From positions 186,001-250,000 of the forward strand of contig CAWDDB010000021.1 of NCBI GenBank assembly GCA_963800975.1: 64,000 nucleotides of DNA, in the 5' to 3' direction. The notes under the pieces were generated by a model that saw nothing but the letters and a program-made list of their open reading frames with translations, was not told where the DNA came from and did no database searches. A program made the translations under genes and the position numbers. This stretch comes from JALYGY01 sp963800975 (GTDB taxonomy: Bacteria > Actinomycetota > Rubrobacteria > Rubrobacterales > Rubrobacteraceae). This document shows, piece by piece, positions 26,181-33,905 of this stretch (its first letter is position 1; the number at the start of each line of letters is the position of its first letter).

Positions 26181-27431
26181 GTGCTGCAACGCGTAAACCC
26201 CGGCAACAAATCGCTCGCCGACTACCGCAGCATCATCCGCCGGCCTCTCTACCAGGAGATCGTGGAGCTCGCCGAGCGCCTCGACGGGATCAGGGTGCTG
26301 CACGTGAACGCCACGAGCTTCGGCGGAGGGGTTGCCGAGATCCTCTACACGCTGGTGCCCCTGATGCGCGACGTCGGGCTCGAGGCCGAGTGGGGCGTTA
26401 TGTTTGGGGCCGAGCCCTTCTTCAACGTCACCAAGGGTTTCCACAACGCCCTGCAGGGAGCCGACTACGATCTGACCGTGGAGTCGCGCGCGATCTACGA
26501 GGAGTACAATCGCCAGTCGGCGGCCGCCCTCGTGGAGGCCCAGGAGGAATGGGACGTGGTGCTGGTCCACGATCCGCAGCCGGCGCTCCTCAAGCACTTC
26601 AGCGGGGGCCTCTCGGAGAAGACCAGGTGGATCTGGCGCTGCCACATAGACACCTCCACCCCCAACCAGCAGGTCCTGGATTACCTCGTGCCGTACATAA
26701 CGGGCTACGACGCGCAGATCTACACCCTCGAGCAGTACACCCCGCCTGGCGTAGAGTTGCCGGAGCTAACCATAATCCCGCCGGCCATAGATCCCCTTAG
26801 CCCCAAGAACATGGCCCTCTCACCCGACGACGCCCGCTACATCGCCAACCAGTTCGGGGTGGACACGGAGAGGCCGTTCATCCTGCAGGTCTCCCGCTTC
26901 GACCCCTGGAAGGATCCCCTGGGCGTCATAGATGTCTACCGGATGGTCAAGGAGGAGGTGCCCGAGGTACAGCTCGTCCTGATCGGCTCGATGGCCCACG
27001 ACGACCCCGAGGGCTGGGACTACTGGTACAGGACCGTCAACTACGCGTCGGGGGATCAGGACATCTTCCTGTTCTCCAATTTGACCAACGTCGGCGCCAT
27101 CGAGGTAAACGCCTTCCAGTCTATCGCGGACGTCGTGATACAGAAGTCCATCCGCGAGGGCTTCGGGCTCGTCGTGGCCGAGGCGCTGTGGAAAGCCAGG
27201 CCCATGGTGGCGAGCAGGGTCGGCGGCATACCGATGCAGATCACAGCGGGCGGCGGCATACTCATCGACACTATCCCTGAGGCGGCCGCGGCCTGCACGA
27301 AGCTGCTCAAAGACCCCGAGTTCTCCCTGCAGGTGGGCCGCCACGGCAAGGAGCACGTGCGCGAGCACTACCTGATCCCACGCCAGATGCGCGACAACAT
27401 GAAGCTGTTCGCCAAGCTGCTCGGCGTGTAG
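26181..27431 (+). CDS. treT: trehalose synthase TreT (GT4 glycosyltransferase)
   Basis: 416 residues. The N-terminal segment VLHVNATSFGGGVAEILYTL and GAEPFFNVTKGFHNALQG are characteristic of TreT, the trehalose glycosyltransferring synthase that condenses NDP-glucose and glucose. The C-terminal Rossmann domain has the GT-B donor site QVSRFDPWKDPLG, then QKSIREGFGLVVAEALWKA with the EX7E-type motif. It is followed 28 bases later by otsA, giving two trehalose routes side by side; Rubrobacter is known to use several trehalose pathways. Start GTG; an ATG is not available nearby. Confidence 0.9.
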   Translation: MLQRVNPGNKSLADYRSIIRRPLYQEIVELAERLDGIRVLHVNATSFGGGVAEILYTLVPLMRDVGLEAEWGVMFGAEPFFNVTKGFHNALQGADYDLTVESRAIYEEYNRQSAAALVEAQEEWDVVLVHDPQPALLKHFSGGLSEKTRWIWRCHIDTSTPNQQVLDYLVPYITGYDAQIYTLEQYTPPGVELPELTIIPPAIDPLSPKNMALSPDDARYIANQFGVDTERPFILQVSRFDPWKDPLGVIDVYRMVKEEVPEVQLVLIGSMAHDDPEGWDYWYRTVNYASGDQDIFLFSNLTNVGAIEVNAFQSIADVVIQKSIREGFGLVVAEALWKARPMVASRVGGIPMQITAGGGILIDTIPEAAAACTKLLKDPEFSLQVGRHGKEHVREHYLIPRQMRDNMKLFAKLLGV

Positions 27432-27459
27432 GCGAACGGCGCGCGTCCAGGAGGCCAAC

Positions 27460-28921
27460 GTGACCGAGGGCGGACGGCACGTGATCGTCTCCAACCGGGG
27501 TCCCGTCGCTTTCTCGCGCTCGGAGTCGGGCGAAAGAACCTACTCGAGGGGGGCCGGGGGCCTCGTCACAGCCCTCAACGCCGTCTCGCGCCGCAGCGAG
27601 GGCGCCGTCTGGATCGCCTCCGCCGAGAGCGAGGAGGACGCGCTCGTCTCGCGCGAGGAGCCCTCGCCCTACGAGGTCGAGGACCTGCGGGTCGTCCTCG
27701 TCGAGCACGACGCCGAAGCCTACGACCTGATGTACAACCGGCTCGCCAACCCGCTCCTCTGGTTCGTACAGCACGGTCTCTACGACCAACCGTACTCGCC
27801 CACCCTCGGCGACGACACGAGGCGGGCCTGGGAAGACGGCTACGTCGCCGTCAACCGCAACTTCGCCGAGGCCGTGGCCCGGACGGTCGGGGAGGAGGAG
27901 TCGCCCGTGGTGCTCCTGCACGACTACCAGCTCTACATGGCCCCGACCTTCGTAAGGGAGCGGCTGGGTCCGGACGCCTTCGTCTCGCTCTTCGTCCACA
28001 TCCCGTGGCCCGAGTCGGATGGGTGGCGTCTCCTGCCGAGCTACGTGAGGGAGGGCGTACTGGAGAGCCTGCTCTCGGCCAACGTCGTCGCCTTCCACAC
28101 CCGGGGCTACGCCCGCAACTTCGCGGAGACCGCCGTTCGGGTCCTCGGCGTCGAGCACGACGCCGAGAGGGACGTGATCTACCACGACGGCCGCGAGGTT
28201 TGGGTGCGCGCCTACCCTATCTCCATTGATCCGGCCGAGTTCGAGGAGCTGGCCGAGAGCGACGCCGTGCTCGAGCAGGAGGAGTTCGTGCAGAACCTGC
28301 CTGGCAAGCTGCTCTTGCGGGTTGACCGCGCGGACCTCTCGAAGAACGTGGTGCGCGGGTTCGAGGCCTACGGACGCATGCTCGAGCGCCACCCGGAGAC
28401 TGGCGGGGGAGGTGACCTTCCTTGCCCAGCTCCAACCCTCGCGCACGGACGTTCCCGAGTACGCTGCCTACATGGAGGCCGTCGGCCGGGTTGCGGAGGA
28501 GATCAATGAGCGACACGGCACGGATTCCTGGACCCCGATCGAGCTCTACATGGAGGATAACTTCCCCCGCTCCGTCGCCGCCTACAAGAACTTCGACGGC
28601 CTGCTCGTCAACGCCGTGCGCGACGGCATGAACCTCGTCGCCAAGGAGTCCGTCGTCATAAACGGGAAGAACGGCGTCCTGGTCCTCTCCGAGAACGCCG
28701 GCGCCCACGAGGAGCTCGGGGAGCACGCCATAACCGTCAACCCCTTCGACCTCGACGAGCAGGCCGACGCCATCCACGAGGCCCTCACCATGCCCGAGGA
28801 GGAGCGCCGCCGCAGAGCCAAGGCGCTGCGCGAGACCGTCATGTCCAACACCATAGAGGACTGGGTGGAGGCGCAGATGAAAGATATTGAGGCCTACAGG
28901 GAGCGGTCACAAGAGGCGTAA
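27460..28921 (+). pseudogene. otsA: trehalose-6-phosphate synthase, frameshifted
   Basis: The N-terminal part (HVIVSNRGPVAF, VLLHDYQLYM, HIPWPESDGWRLLP) is in one frame up to about 28404. From there the protein continues one base out of phase with EVTFLAQLQPSR, ELYMEDNFPRSV, NAVRDGMNLVAKE and VLSENAGAHEEL. Removing one G from the run at 28405-28409 joins them into a complete OtsA of about 486 residues. GT20 enzymes make trehalose-6-phosphate from NDP-glucose and glucose-6-phosphate. The matching phosphatase otsB lies convergently downstream. A homopolymer error is the simplest explanation. Confidence 0.88.
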
Positions 28922-29057
28922 CTCGACAATCGAGACGCCAACGCACGTAGGAGCGCGGGCGGTGGTGTGCTGGCAAGACGTACGGACGTGGTTGTGGGAT
29001 TCCCCGTGGCCGCGTTGCTGGGGATGTTCGGCGACCGGACGGTCGCGCAAGCGAGGC

Positions 29058-29100
29058 CCCTGTTGTAGAGACGACCCGCCGGGTCGTCTCTACAACAGGG
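29058..29100. repeat. 20-bp perfect palindrome overlapping the end of otsB
   Basis: Arms at 29058-29077 and 29081-29100 are perfect reverse complements around a GCC loop. The repeat contains the otsB stop region and sits between convergent otsA and otsB, so it can terminate both transcripts. The core GTAGAGACGACCC resembles palindromes found many times in some bacterial genomes, so it may be a mobile or iterated repeat. Confidence 0.75.
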
Positions 29101-29875
29101 CGCGCAACACGTCGCCGACGCCGTCCACGCCGTCGGCGACGATGTCGGCTTCGGAGGTGATCTCCGGCGGCCCTTCGTCGCTCGCGACGCCGACGCGCAG
29201 GACGTCTTTCAGGGTTCCTTCCTCGCGCAGCGTCACCAGCTCCCTGAAGGCGTCGAGGTCGGTGGTGTCGTCGCCCAGGAACATCGCCCTTTCGGGATGG
29301 TACTCCTCGACCAGGGTACGCACCGCCGTGCCCTTGTCGGCCCGGATAGGAGGTCGCGCCTCGACGACCCCGCGGCCGACCGTGATCCTGAGCCCAAGCC
29401 GTTCGCCCTCGCGCTCGACGAACTCCACGGATCGCTCGCCGACCTCGGGCGACGCGTTGCGGTAGTGGACGGAGGCCGTTATGCCCTTCTCTTCCACGAA
29501 CGCGCCGAGAGGGACGAGCTCCCGCCTGGCGTTGCTCTCTAGCTCCTGCACCTTCTCCAGGTAGGGAAGGGCCTCGGGTGTTACCTCGACCTCGCCGTCG
29601 CGCAGGATCTCGAACCCGTGGTTGCCGAAGTAGACGACCTCGTCGAGCCCGACGAGGTCTCGCGCGTCTTCGGTCTTGCGCCCGCTCACGCCCGCGACCA
29701 GGAGGTACCTCTCGCTCAGCCGCCTGAGCAAATCCTTCAGGTCGGCAGGCACCTCGGACATGTCCGGCGTAGGCACGATGGGGGCGAGCGTTCCGTCTAT
29801 GTCGGTGAAGACGGCCACCGATCCCGGCGCATCGCGCCAGGCCTGTAGCCGGTCCCGGATCTCATCTCCTTGCAT
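29090..29875 (-). CDS. otsB: trehalose-phosphatase
   Basis: 261 residues of the HAD superfamily. Motif I is FTDIDGTLAP with the nucleophile Asp, motif II lies near VAGVSGRK, and the metal-binding motif is FLGDDTTDLDAF. It removes phosphate from trehalose-6-phosphate made by OtsA. Length is normal. The last codons overlap a perfect 20-bp palindrome. It is transcribed toward otsA, so the two are not in one operon despite acting in sequence. Confidence 0.93.
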   Translation of the reverse strand: MQGDEIRDRLQAWRDAPGSVAVFTDIDGTLAPIVPTPDMSEVPADLKDLLRRLSERYLLVAGVSGRKTEDARDLVGLDEVVYFGNHGFEILRDGEVEVTPEALPYLEKVQELESNARRELVPLGAFVEEKGITASVHYRNASPEVGERSVEFVEREGERLGLRITVGRGVVEARPPIRADKGTAVRTLVEEYHPERAMFLGDDTTDLDAFRELVTLREEGTLKDVLRVGVASDEGPPEITSEADIVADGVDGVGDVLRALL

Positions 29876-29948
29876 GACCTCCCAGGATACCCGGTTCTCG
29901 GCAAGCCTGCTTCTGCTTGCCAGCGCTCCAGCAGACTTCGCCAGCCTC

Positions 29949-30115
29949 GCTTGTCAGCTAAGGGCCTCTCCGAGAGAGGAGAAGCTGACGAGCCGCCCCT
30001 GGAGGCGAAGCCGAGGGGGCGGCGGGCTGACGAGCGAGCCCCTTTAGGGGCGATGCGTGCTGACAAGGCGCGACAGCGCCGTGCTGACAAGCGGAGGCTG
30101 CAAGCCGGAGCGTGC
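29949..30115. repeat. GCTGAC-spaced array of short hairpins
   Basis: The motif GCTGAC(A/G)AG occurs at about 29984, 30026, 30059 and 30083, and its reverse complement CTTGTCAGC at 29950. Between copies sit small inverted repeats such as GGCGC-GACA-GCGCC (30067-30080). No gene is present between 29876 and 30155. The regular spacing looks like an iterated structured repeat. Confidence 0.45.
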
Positions 30116-30158
30116 TGATGCGGTTCGCGGAAGGAGAATCCTTCCGCGAACCGCATCA
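30116..30158. terminator. 20-bp perfect hairpin at the end of the VanY-type gene
   Basis: Arms 30116-30135 and 30139-30158 pair perfectly around a GAA loop. It touches the stop of the minus-strand gene and probably terminates it. Architecture (20-bp arms, 3-base loop) matches the palindrome at 29058-29100 with unrelated sequence. Confidence 0.7.
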
Positions 30159-30974
30159 ACAACGCGGCACCACGCCCTCGGCCACCAGGAACTCCTGCAG
30201 GTTCTTGCCGCTCTTCGCCAGGCGTTCGCCGTTCTTCGGGCCCACGTAGCGGTAGTGCCAGGGTTCCCAGCGGTAGCCGGTCCTGGCAAGCTGGCCGCTG
30301 GGGTAGGCGAGCACGAACCCGTATTCTGGGGCGTTCTCGAGCAGCCAGTAGTACGCGACCGTGCTCCCGAACGCCTGCCATACCTCGTACCCCGCGGCGG
30401 CGTTGGTGAAGTCGACGGCCGTGCCGAGCTGGTGCTGGCTGTGGCCGGGGGTCGCGCTCAGCGTAGCCGCCTCCGCGCCGTAGATGCTCGCAAGCCTGGC
30501 ATGAGAGGTCCGCTGGTCCGCGAAGGACCGGTAGGCCGAGGCGACCACAAGCTCAACGCCGTCGGCCGCAGCGTCCTCGATCAGGAGGCTCAGGTGCTCC
30601 GCAGCCTCGCGCCTGAGCAACATCTCACCGCTCCCATACGTGGGGACATCGTAGACCCACAGCGGGACGAGGTCGTCGGGCACGTAGCCGGGCGGCAAGG
30701 AGTGCGTCCGGTCGACCAGAACCCTCAGGTCGTCGCAGCTCTCCTCGGGCGCCGGAGAGGAAGCCACTTGCGACTGCTTCTCGGCGGGTTTCGCCTCTGA
30801 GAGGCCGACGCTCCCGGCGCCTACGGCGTCGATCTCGGGCGCCCCGGACGGCGAGGCCAGCTCCTGTTGCGTACTCAGCGTGGCCTGCTGCGCCTCCGTG
30901 AAAAAGACCCCCACGACGAGAACGCAGGCCACGATCATGCCGCCCACCAACCACCGATCGCGGCGCCGCTTCAC
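30156..30974 (-). CDS. D-alanyl-D-alanine carboxypeptidase, VanY/M15B family
   Basis: 272 residues. One N-terminal transmembrane or signal segment (about 7-27) precedes a Ser/Ala-rich linker and an M15B domain from about 85. Zinc-site motifs are SQHQLGTAVDF (His and Asp ligands) and EPWHYRYVG (Glu base and His ligand). It trims the terminal D-Ala of peptidoglycan stems outside the membrane. No van resistance genes are adjacent, so a cell-wall maintenance role is more likely than glycopeptide resistance. Confidence 0.92.
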   Translation of the reverse strand: MKRRRDRWLVGGMIVACVLVVGVFFTEAQQATLSTQQELASPSGAPEIDAVGAGSVGLSEAKPAEKQSQVASSPAPEESCDDLRVLVDRTHSLPPGYVPDDLVPLWVYDVPTYGSGEMLLRREAAEHLSLLIEDAAADGVELVVASAYRSFADQRTSHARLASIYGAEAATLSATPGHSQHQLGTAVDFTNAAAGYEVWQAFGSTVAYYWLLENAPEYGFVLAYPSGQLARTGYRWEPWHYRYVGPKNGERLAKSGKNLQEFLVAEGVVPRC

Positions 30975-31304
30975 TGCGGCTCGCGGAAGGTTCGCGGGTG
31001 CTCTTCCCCCCTTCTCACAACAGGAAAACTAGCGCACCGGCCGGGTTTCGTCCAGTCGTGGGTGGCCCGGCGAGCGAAGCGTGTTTGGCCGGCGACCTTT
31101 GCTTGCTTGGGCGGTACTCCGAGGCGGCCAACGTGGCGATGGCGGCTGGTGTTCCCGACGTCCTGGCGCCAGGAACAGCAAAGAAGACGTAGCGGCGGCG
31201 AAGAAGCTGTAGCGAACAGAAGGCCAGAAGGTTTGCCATACCCCTGGCCCGTTGTCCGAGGATCGTCGCATGCGGCTGCCCGAGGGCGACTACGGCGAAG
31301 GCTG
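30975..31304. other. intergenic region, no gene seen
   Basis: About 330 bases between a minus-strand carboxypeptidase gene and the end of the Asp23 operon. It holds only degenerate GC-rich sequence with small direct repeats (AAGAAGACGTAGC and GAAGAAGCTGTAGC near 31180-31215). The promoter of the carboxypeptidase gene should lie here. Confidence 0.4.
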
Positions 31305-31496
31305 CTACCTTCTGCCTTGCGCCCGGGCGCGCAGGTCGTCGGCGTCGATCTCCCCGTCCAGGTACTTGCCGACGAAGTATCCGATGATGGCGAAGACCAC
31401 CACCAGGGCCGCCTCGCCTACGCCGATAAGGGCGATCAGGAAGACTACGAGACCCGCGATCAGGGCCCCCCACTGCTTGTTGGTCCAGGTGGCCAT
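31305..31496 (-). CDS. small integral membrane protein, DUF2273-like
   Basis: 63 residues with two hydrophobic helices (GALIAGLVVFLIALIG and AALVVVFAIIGYFVG) and a charged C-terminus (DADDLRARAQGRR). DUF2273 proteins typically accompany AmaP and Asp23. It is the last gene of the minus-strand envelope-stress operon, 18 bases after amaP. Start ATG. Confidence 0.75.
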   Translation of the reverse strand: MATWTNKQWGALIAGLVVFLIALIGVGEAALVVVFAIIGYFVGKYLDGEIDADDLRARAQGRR

Positions 31497-31514
31497 CTAC
31501 TACCCTTCCTTTCT

Positions 31515-32075
31515 CTAAGAGGCGGTGCCTTGCACCGTGACTTCGACGTCCTGGATGGGGACGCCCTGCTCCCCGAGGACCTTCTTGATGTTCTCCCTGG
31601 TGCGCGTCGCGAGCTCCGTGTAGTTGCCCGACGGGGGCACCCTTATGCCGCAAGAGACGAGGTATTTGCGGTCTTTGGAGGTGAGCGAGGCGGAGGGCGA
31701 CTCGGCCCCCACCTCGCGCGCGGCGCCCTCCGAGAGGGCCCTGACCGCGCCGGCCGTGATCACGGTCTCCTTGCCGGGCGTGTCGTCCATGACGGTGCTC
31801 CTCGCCACCCTCCTGCCGAAGGTCAGCTCCCGCAGCAGGAGCAGCAGGGCTATGAGCGCCACGAGGACGCCCACTACCGCGATGATGATGCGCAAGCTGC
31901 TGGTAAAGACCGAGAGCGAGAGGCCGCCCAGCGCCTCGAGCCCGCCCCGGTAGCCCGTGTAGGAGTCGATGAGGTCGGCCGAGACCGCTCCGAAAGCAAC
32001 TAGCAACAGCAGCACCGGAACCGCCACGAGCAGCAGGGCTATGATGAGCATCACGAAGCGGTTGAAAGCGTTCAT
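31515..32075 (-). CDS. amaP: alkaline shock response membrane anchor protein AmaP
   Basis: 186 residues with the family-typical start NAFNRFVMLIIALLLVAVPV, a second transmembrane helix around 60-80, and a C-terminal Asp23-related domain (VITAGAVRALSEGAA onward). AmaP anchors Asp23 to the membrane in Firmicutes. The start overlaps the stop of the upstream paralogue (ATGA-type), indicating coupling. Two AmaP-like genes are present in this operon. Confidence 0.85.
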   Translation of the reverse strand: MNAFNRFVMLIIALLLVAVPVLLLLVAFGAVSADLIDSYTGYRGGLEALGGLSLSVFTSSLRIIIAVVGVLVALIALLLLLRELTFGRRVARSTVMDDTPGKETVITAGAVRALSEGAAREVGAESPSASLTSKDRKYLVSCGIRVPPSGNYTELATRTRENIKKVLGEQGVPIQDVEVTVQGTAS

Positions 32076-32651
32076 TGCACCCTCGTCTTCGCCTGCCGCG
32101 GGTCCACTTCTTTGAGCTTGACGTTGAGCTTGCTGACCGGCACCCCGCGATCGGCCAGCCTCTCGCGCACCGAGCTGCGCACGTCGGACTGTATGGTGCT
32201 GGTGTCAGCACCGCGCCTCACCCTGGCTTCGAGGTCGACTTGCCCCCCCGCCCTCCTTCTCGCCTTCACGCGCGATGAGGTCCCCAGGACGCCGGGCGTC
32301 CGCTCGGCCGCCTCGACCACCTCGTCTGCCACAGCGCCGCGGGTTACGTACGTGCCGCTCTCCATGCGAACTCGCCTCGGCGCAGGCGGGCTTCAGCTCC
32401 GCGATAAGCAGGATCAGACCGACGATTGCGATGGAGACGAGCAGCGCCACCGCCAGCACCGTCAGGCTGCCGTTCTCGACGTTGCCCACGAAGGTCTCGA
32501 GGCCGCGGTACAGGCCGGAGACGCCCAGAGCCCGGGGCAGGTCGGTCAGCCTGTAGCCGAATAGGTTGAGGCTGTAGACAACCGTGTAGACGCCGAGCAC
32601 GAAGAGACCGGCCAGGAGCAGAATCATCACTATCCTGTTGAAAGCCCTCAT
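32072..32651 (-). pseudogene. AmaP-like membrane protein, frameshifted
   Basis: The first part (RAFNRIVMILLLAGLFVLGV, then a second transmembrane helix ending LLIAELKP) and the second part (MESGTYVTRGAVADEVVEAA, to LKEVDPRQAKTRVQ) are in different frames. Deleting one base of the GGG at 32388-32390 joins them into a 193-residue protein with the same architecture as the downstream AmaP. The upstream Asp23 gene overlaps its start. One extra base in a G/C run is the likely cause. Confidence 0.8.
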
Positions 32652-32941
32652 GCGGGTGCCACCTCGAGATCTTCGACCACGACGACGGTCTTGCGGTCCC
32701 CTGCCTGCGGACCCACGCGTTCCATTATGCTCTGCGCTATCTCGGGGATGGGCTGGGGCAGCGGGTAGCGGGCCACGATGTGGATCTCTACCTCGTCGTC
32801 GCTGACGACGACCCCCGAGACCTTCTCGTTGCCCTCGTAGGTCGCGGCCTCGACAAAGCGCCCGCGGCCCAGCGAATACACCCCTTCGGTGGCGAGGGCC
32901 GCCTGGGCGGCGGCCCTCGCCAACATCAGTTCTCCAGCCAA
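32648..32941 (-). CDS. Asp23/Gls24 family protein (short)
   Basis: 97 residues comprising the core of an Asp23 domain: AQAALATEGVYSLGRG, VVVSDDEVEIHIVARY and IAQSIMERVGPQ. It is shorter than the usual 110-150. It is the third of six genes in the operon and overlaps the next gene by 4 bases. The cytoplasmic protein probably binds an AmaP-type anchor at the membrane. Confidence 0.85.
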   Translation of the reverse strand: MAGELMLARAAAQAALATEGVYSLGRGRFVEAATYEGNEKVSGVVVSDDEVEIHIVARYPLPQPIPEIAQSIMERVGPQAGDRKTVVVVEDLEVAPA

Positions 32942-32971
32942 GTTCAGCCTGTCCTTCCGGCGGACGAGATC

Positions 32972-33448
32972 CTACTGCACCCGTTGCTGTTGATCCGCCT
33001 CCTGCTCGCGGCGCTGCTGCTCCAGCTCCTGCTGGCGCTGCTGCTCAGCCTCCTGTTGCGGGAAGAAGACGTTGGAAACCGTTATGTTGACCTCCGTCAC
33101 CCGCAGCCCGACCAGGTTCTCTACCCGGTTGACCACGTTGCGGCGTACGGCCTCTGCCAGCTGGGGAATCGACTTGCCGTACTCTGCCGTGAGCGTCAGG
33201 TCCACGGCCGTCTCTTCCTGGCCAACCTCGACCGAGACGCCTTGCGTCTGGGCGCCGCCGCCGCCGGTTATGGAGCCCCAGATGCCGCCAACGGCCTGCG
33301 AGGCGCCGCTGCCCATCCGGATGCCGTCGACCTCCTGGGCCGCGATGCCGGCGATCTTCGAAACGACGCCGTCCGAGATGGCGGTGCTGCCGCGCTCCGT
33401 CTGGAGCGGGCTGCTGCCTGCGCTCCCCTGCTTCCCCTGCTCCGTCAT
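32972..33448 (-). CDS. Asp23/Gls24 family envelope stress response protein
   Basis: 158 residues. The Asp23 domain covers about 20-130: STAISDGVVSKIAGIAAQEVDG in pieces, VDLTLTAEYGKSIPQLA and VTEVNITVSNVFF. An extra Gln/Glu-rich coiled-coil tail follows (QQEAEQQRQQELEQQRREQE), not seen in the short paralogue. ATG start with a ribosome-binding site GGAGAG. It probably forms filaments or complexes under the membrane with AmaP. Confidence 0.88.
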   Translation of the reverse strand: MTEQGKQGSAGSSPLQTERGSTAISDGVVSKIAGIAAQEVDGIRMGSGASQAVGGIWGSITGGGGAQTQGVSVEVGQEETAVDLTLTAEYGKSIPQLAEAVRRNVVNRVENLVGLRVTEVNITVSNVFFPQQEAEQQRQQELEQQRREQEADQQQRVQ

Positions 33449-33494
33449 GCTTTTCTCTCCTTTCGTCGATGAGCCGCTTCTCTGCGCAACGTTC

Positions 33495-33774
33495 CTACAC
33501 CGTCCGGCGGGTGAGGAGCCGGTAGATAGCCAGCAAGACTATCGCGCCCAGCGTGGCCGTCAGGATGGACGCGAGGCTGAAGGTCCCTGCGCTGCCCGCT
33601 GATACCGAGCAACCCGAGCACCCAGCCGCCGATAATGGCCCCGGCGATCCCGACGATGGCGGTGAGCACTATCCCCCCGGGATCGGGTCCCGGCATGACC
33701 CACTTGGCCAGGATGCCTGCTATCAGCCCTATGACTACCCAGGCTACGATGGACCCGATGCTTATGGCTCTCAC
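33495..33774 (-). pseudogene. GlsB/YeaQ/YmgE family membrane protein, frameshifted
   Basis: The first part (SIGSIVAWVVIGLIAGILA, then GIVLTAIVGIAGAIIGGWVLG) is the typical start of this small stress-associated membrane family. After LGLLGISG the frame shifts by one base to SAGTFSLASILTATLGAIVL and LLAIYRLLTRR, the expected third helix and tail. Removing one base from CCC at 33595-33597 gives a normal protein of about 92 residues. It heads the Asp23/AmaP operon. Confidence 0.8.
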
Positions 33775-33905
33775 CCCTCCCCGCCTCCACCGCGCGCCAG
33801 GTTGCCGGGCGGTGCTGCGGTGGAATATATAACAGACGGCGTATGCTGCGCTACTTTCGCCCGGTTGTACCCGCATAGCTGCGGCCATAAACCCCGCGAG
33901 AGACC

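Noticed and set aside
29797..30381. Minus-strand ORF spanning the hairpin array
   Set aside because: It runs antisense through repeats and overlaps two real genes; composition is not protein-like.
30156..30974. Glycopeptide resistance cluster (VanY with a ddl-like ligase)
   Set aside because: The ligase is 16 kb away in a housekeeping operon and no vanS/R/H/X genes are present.
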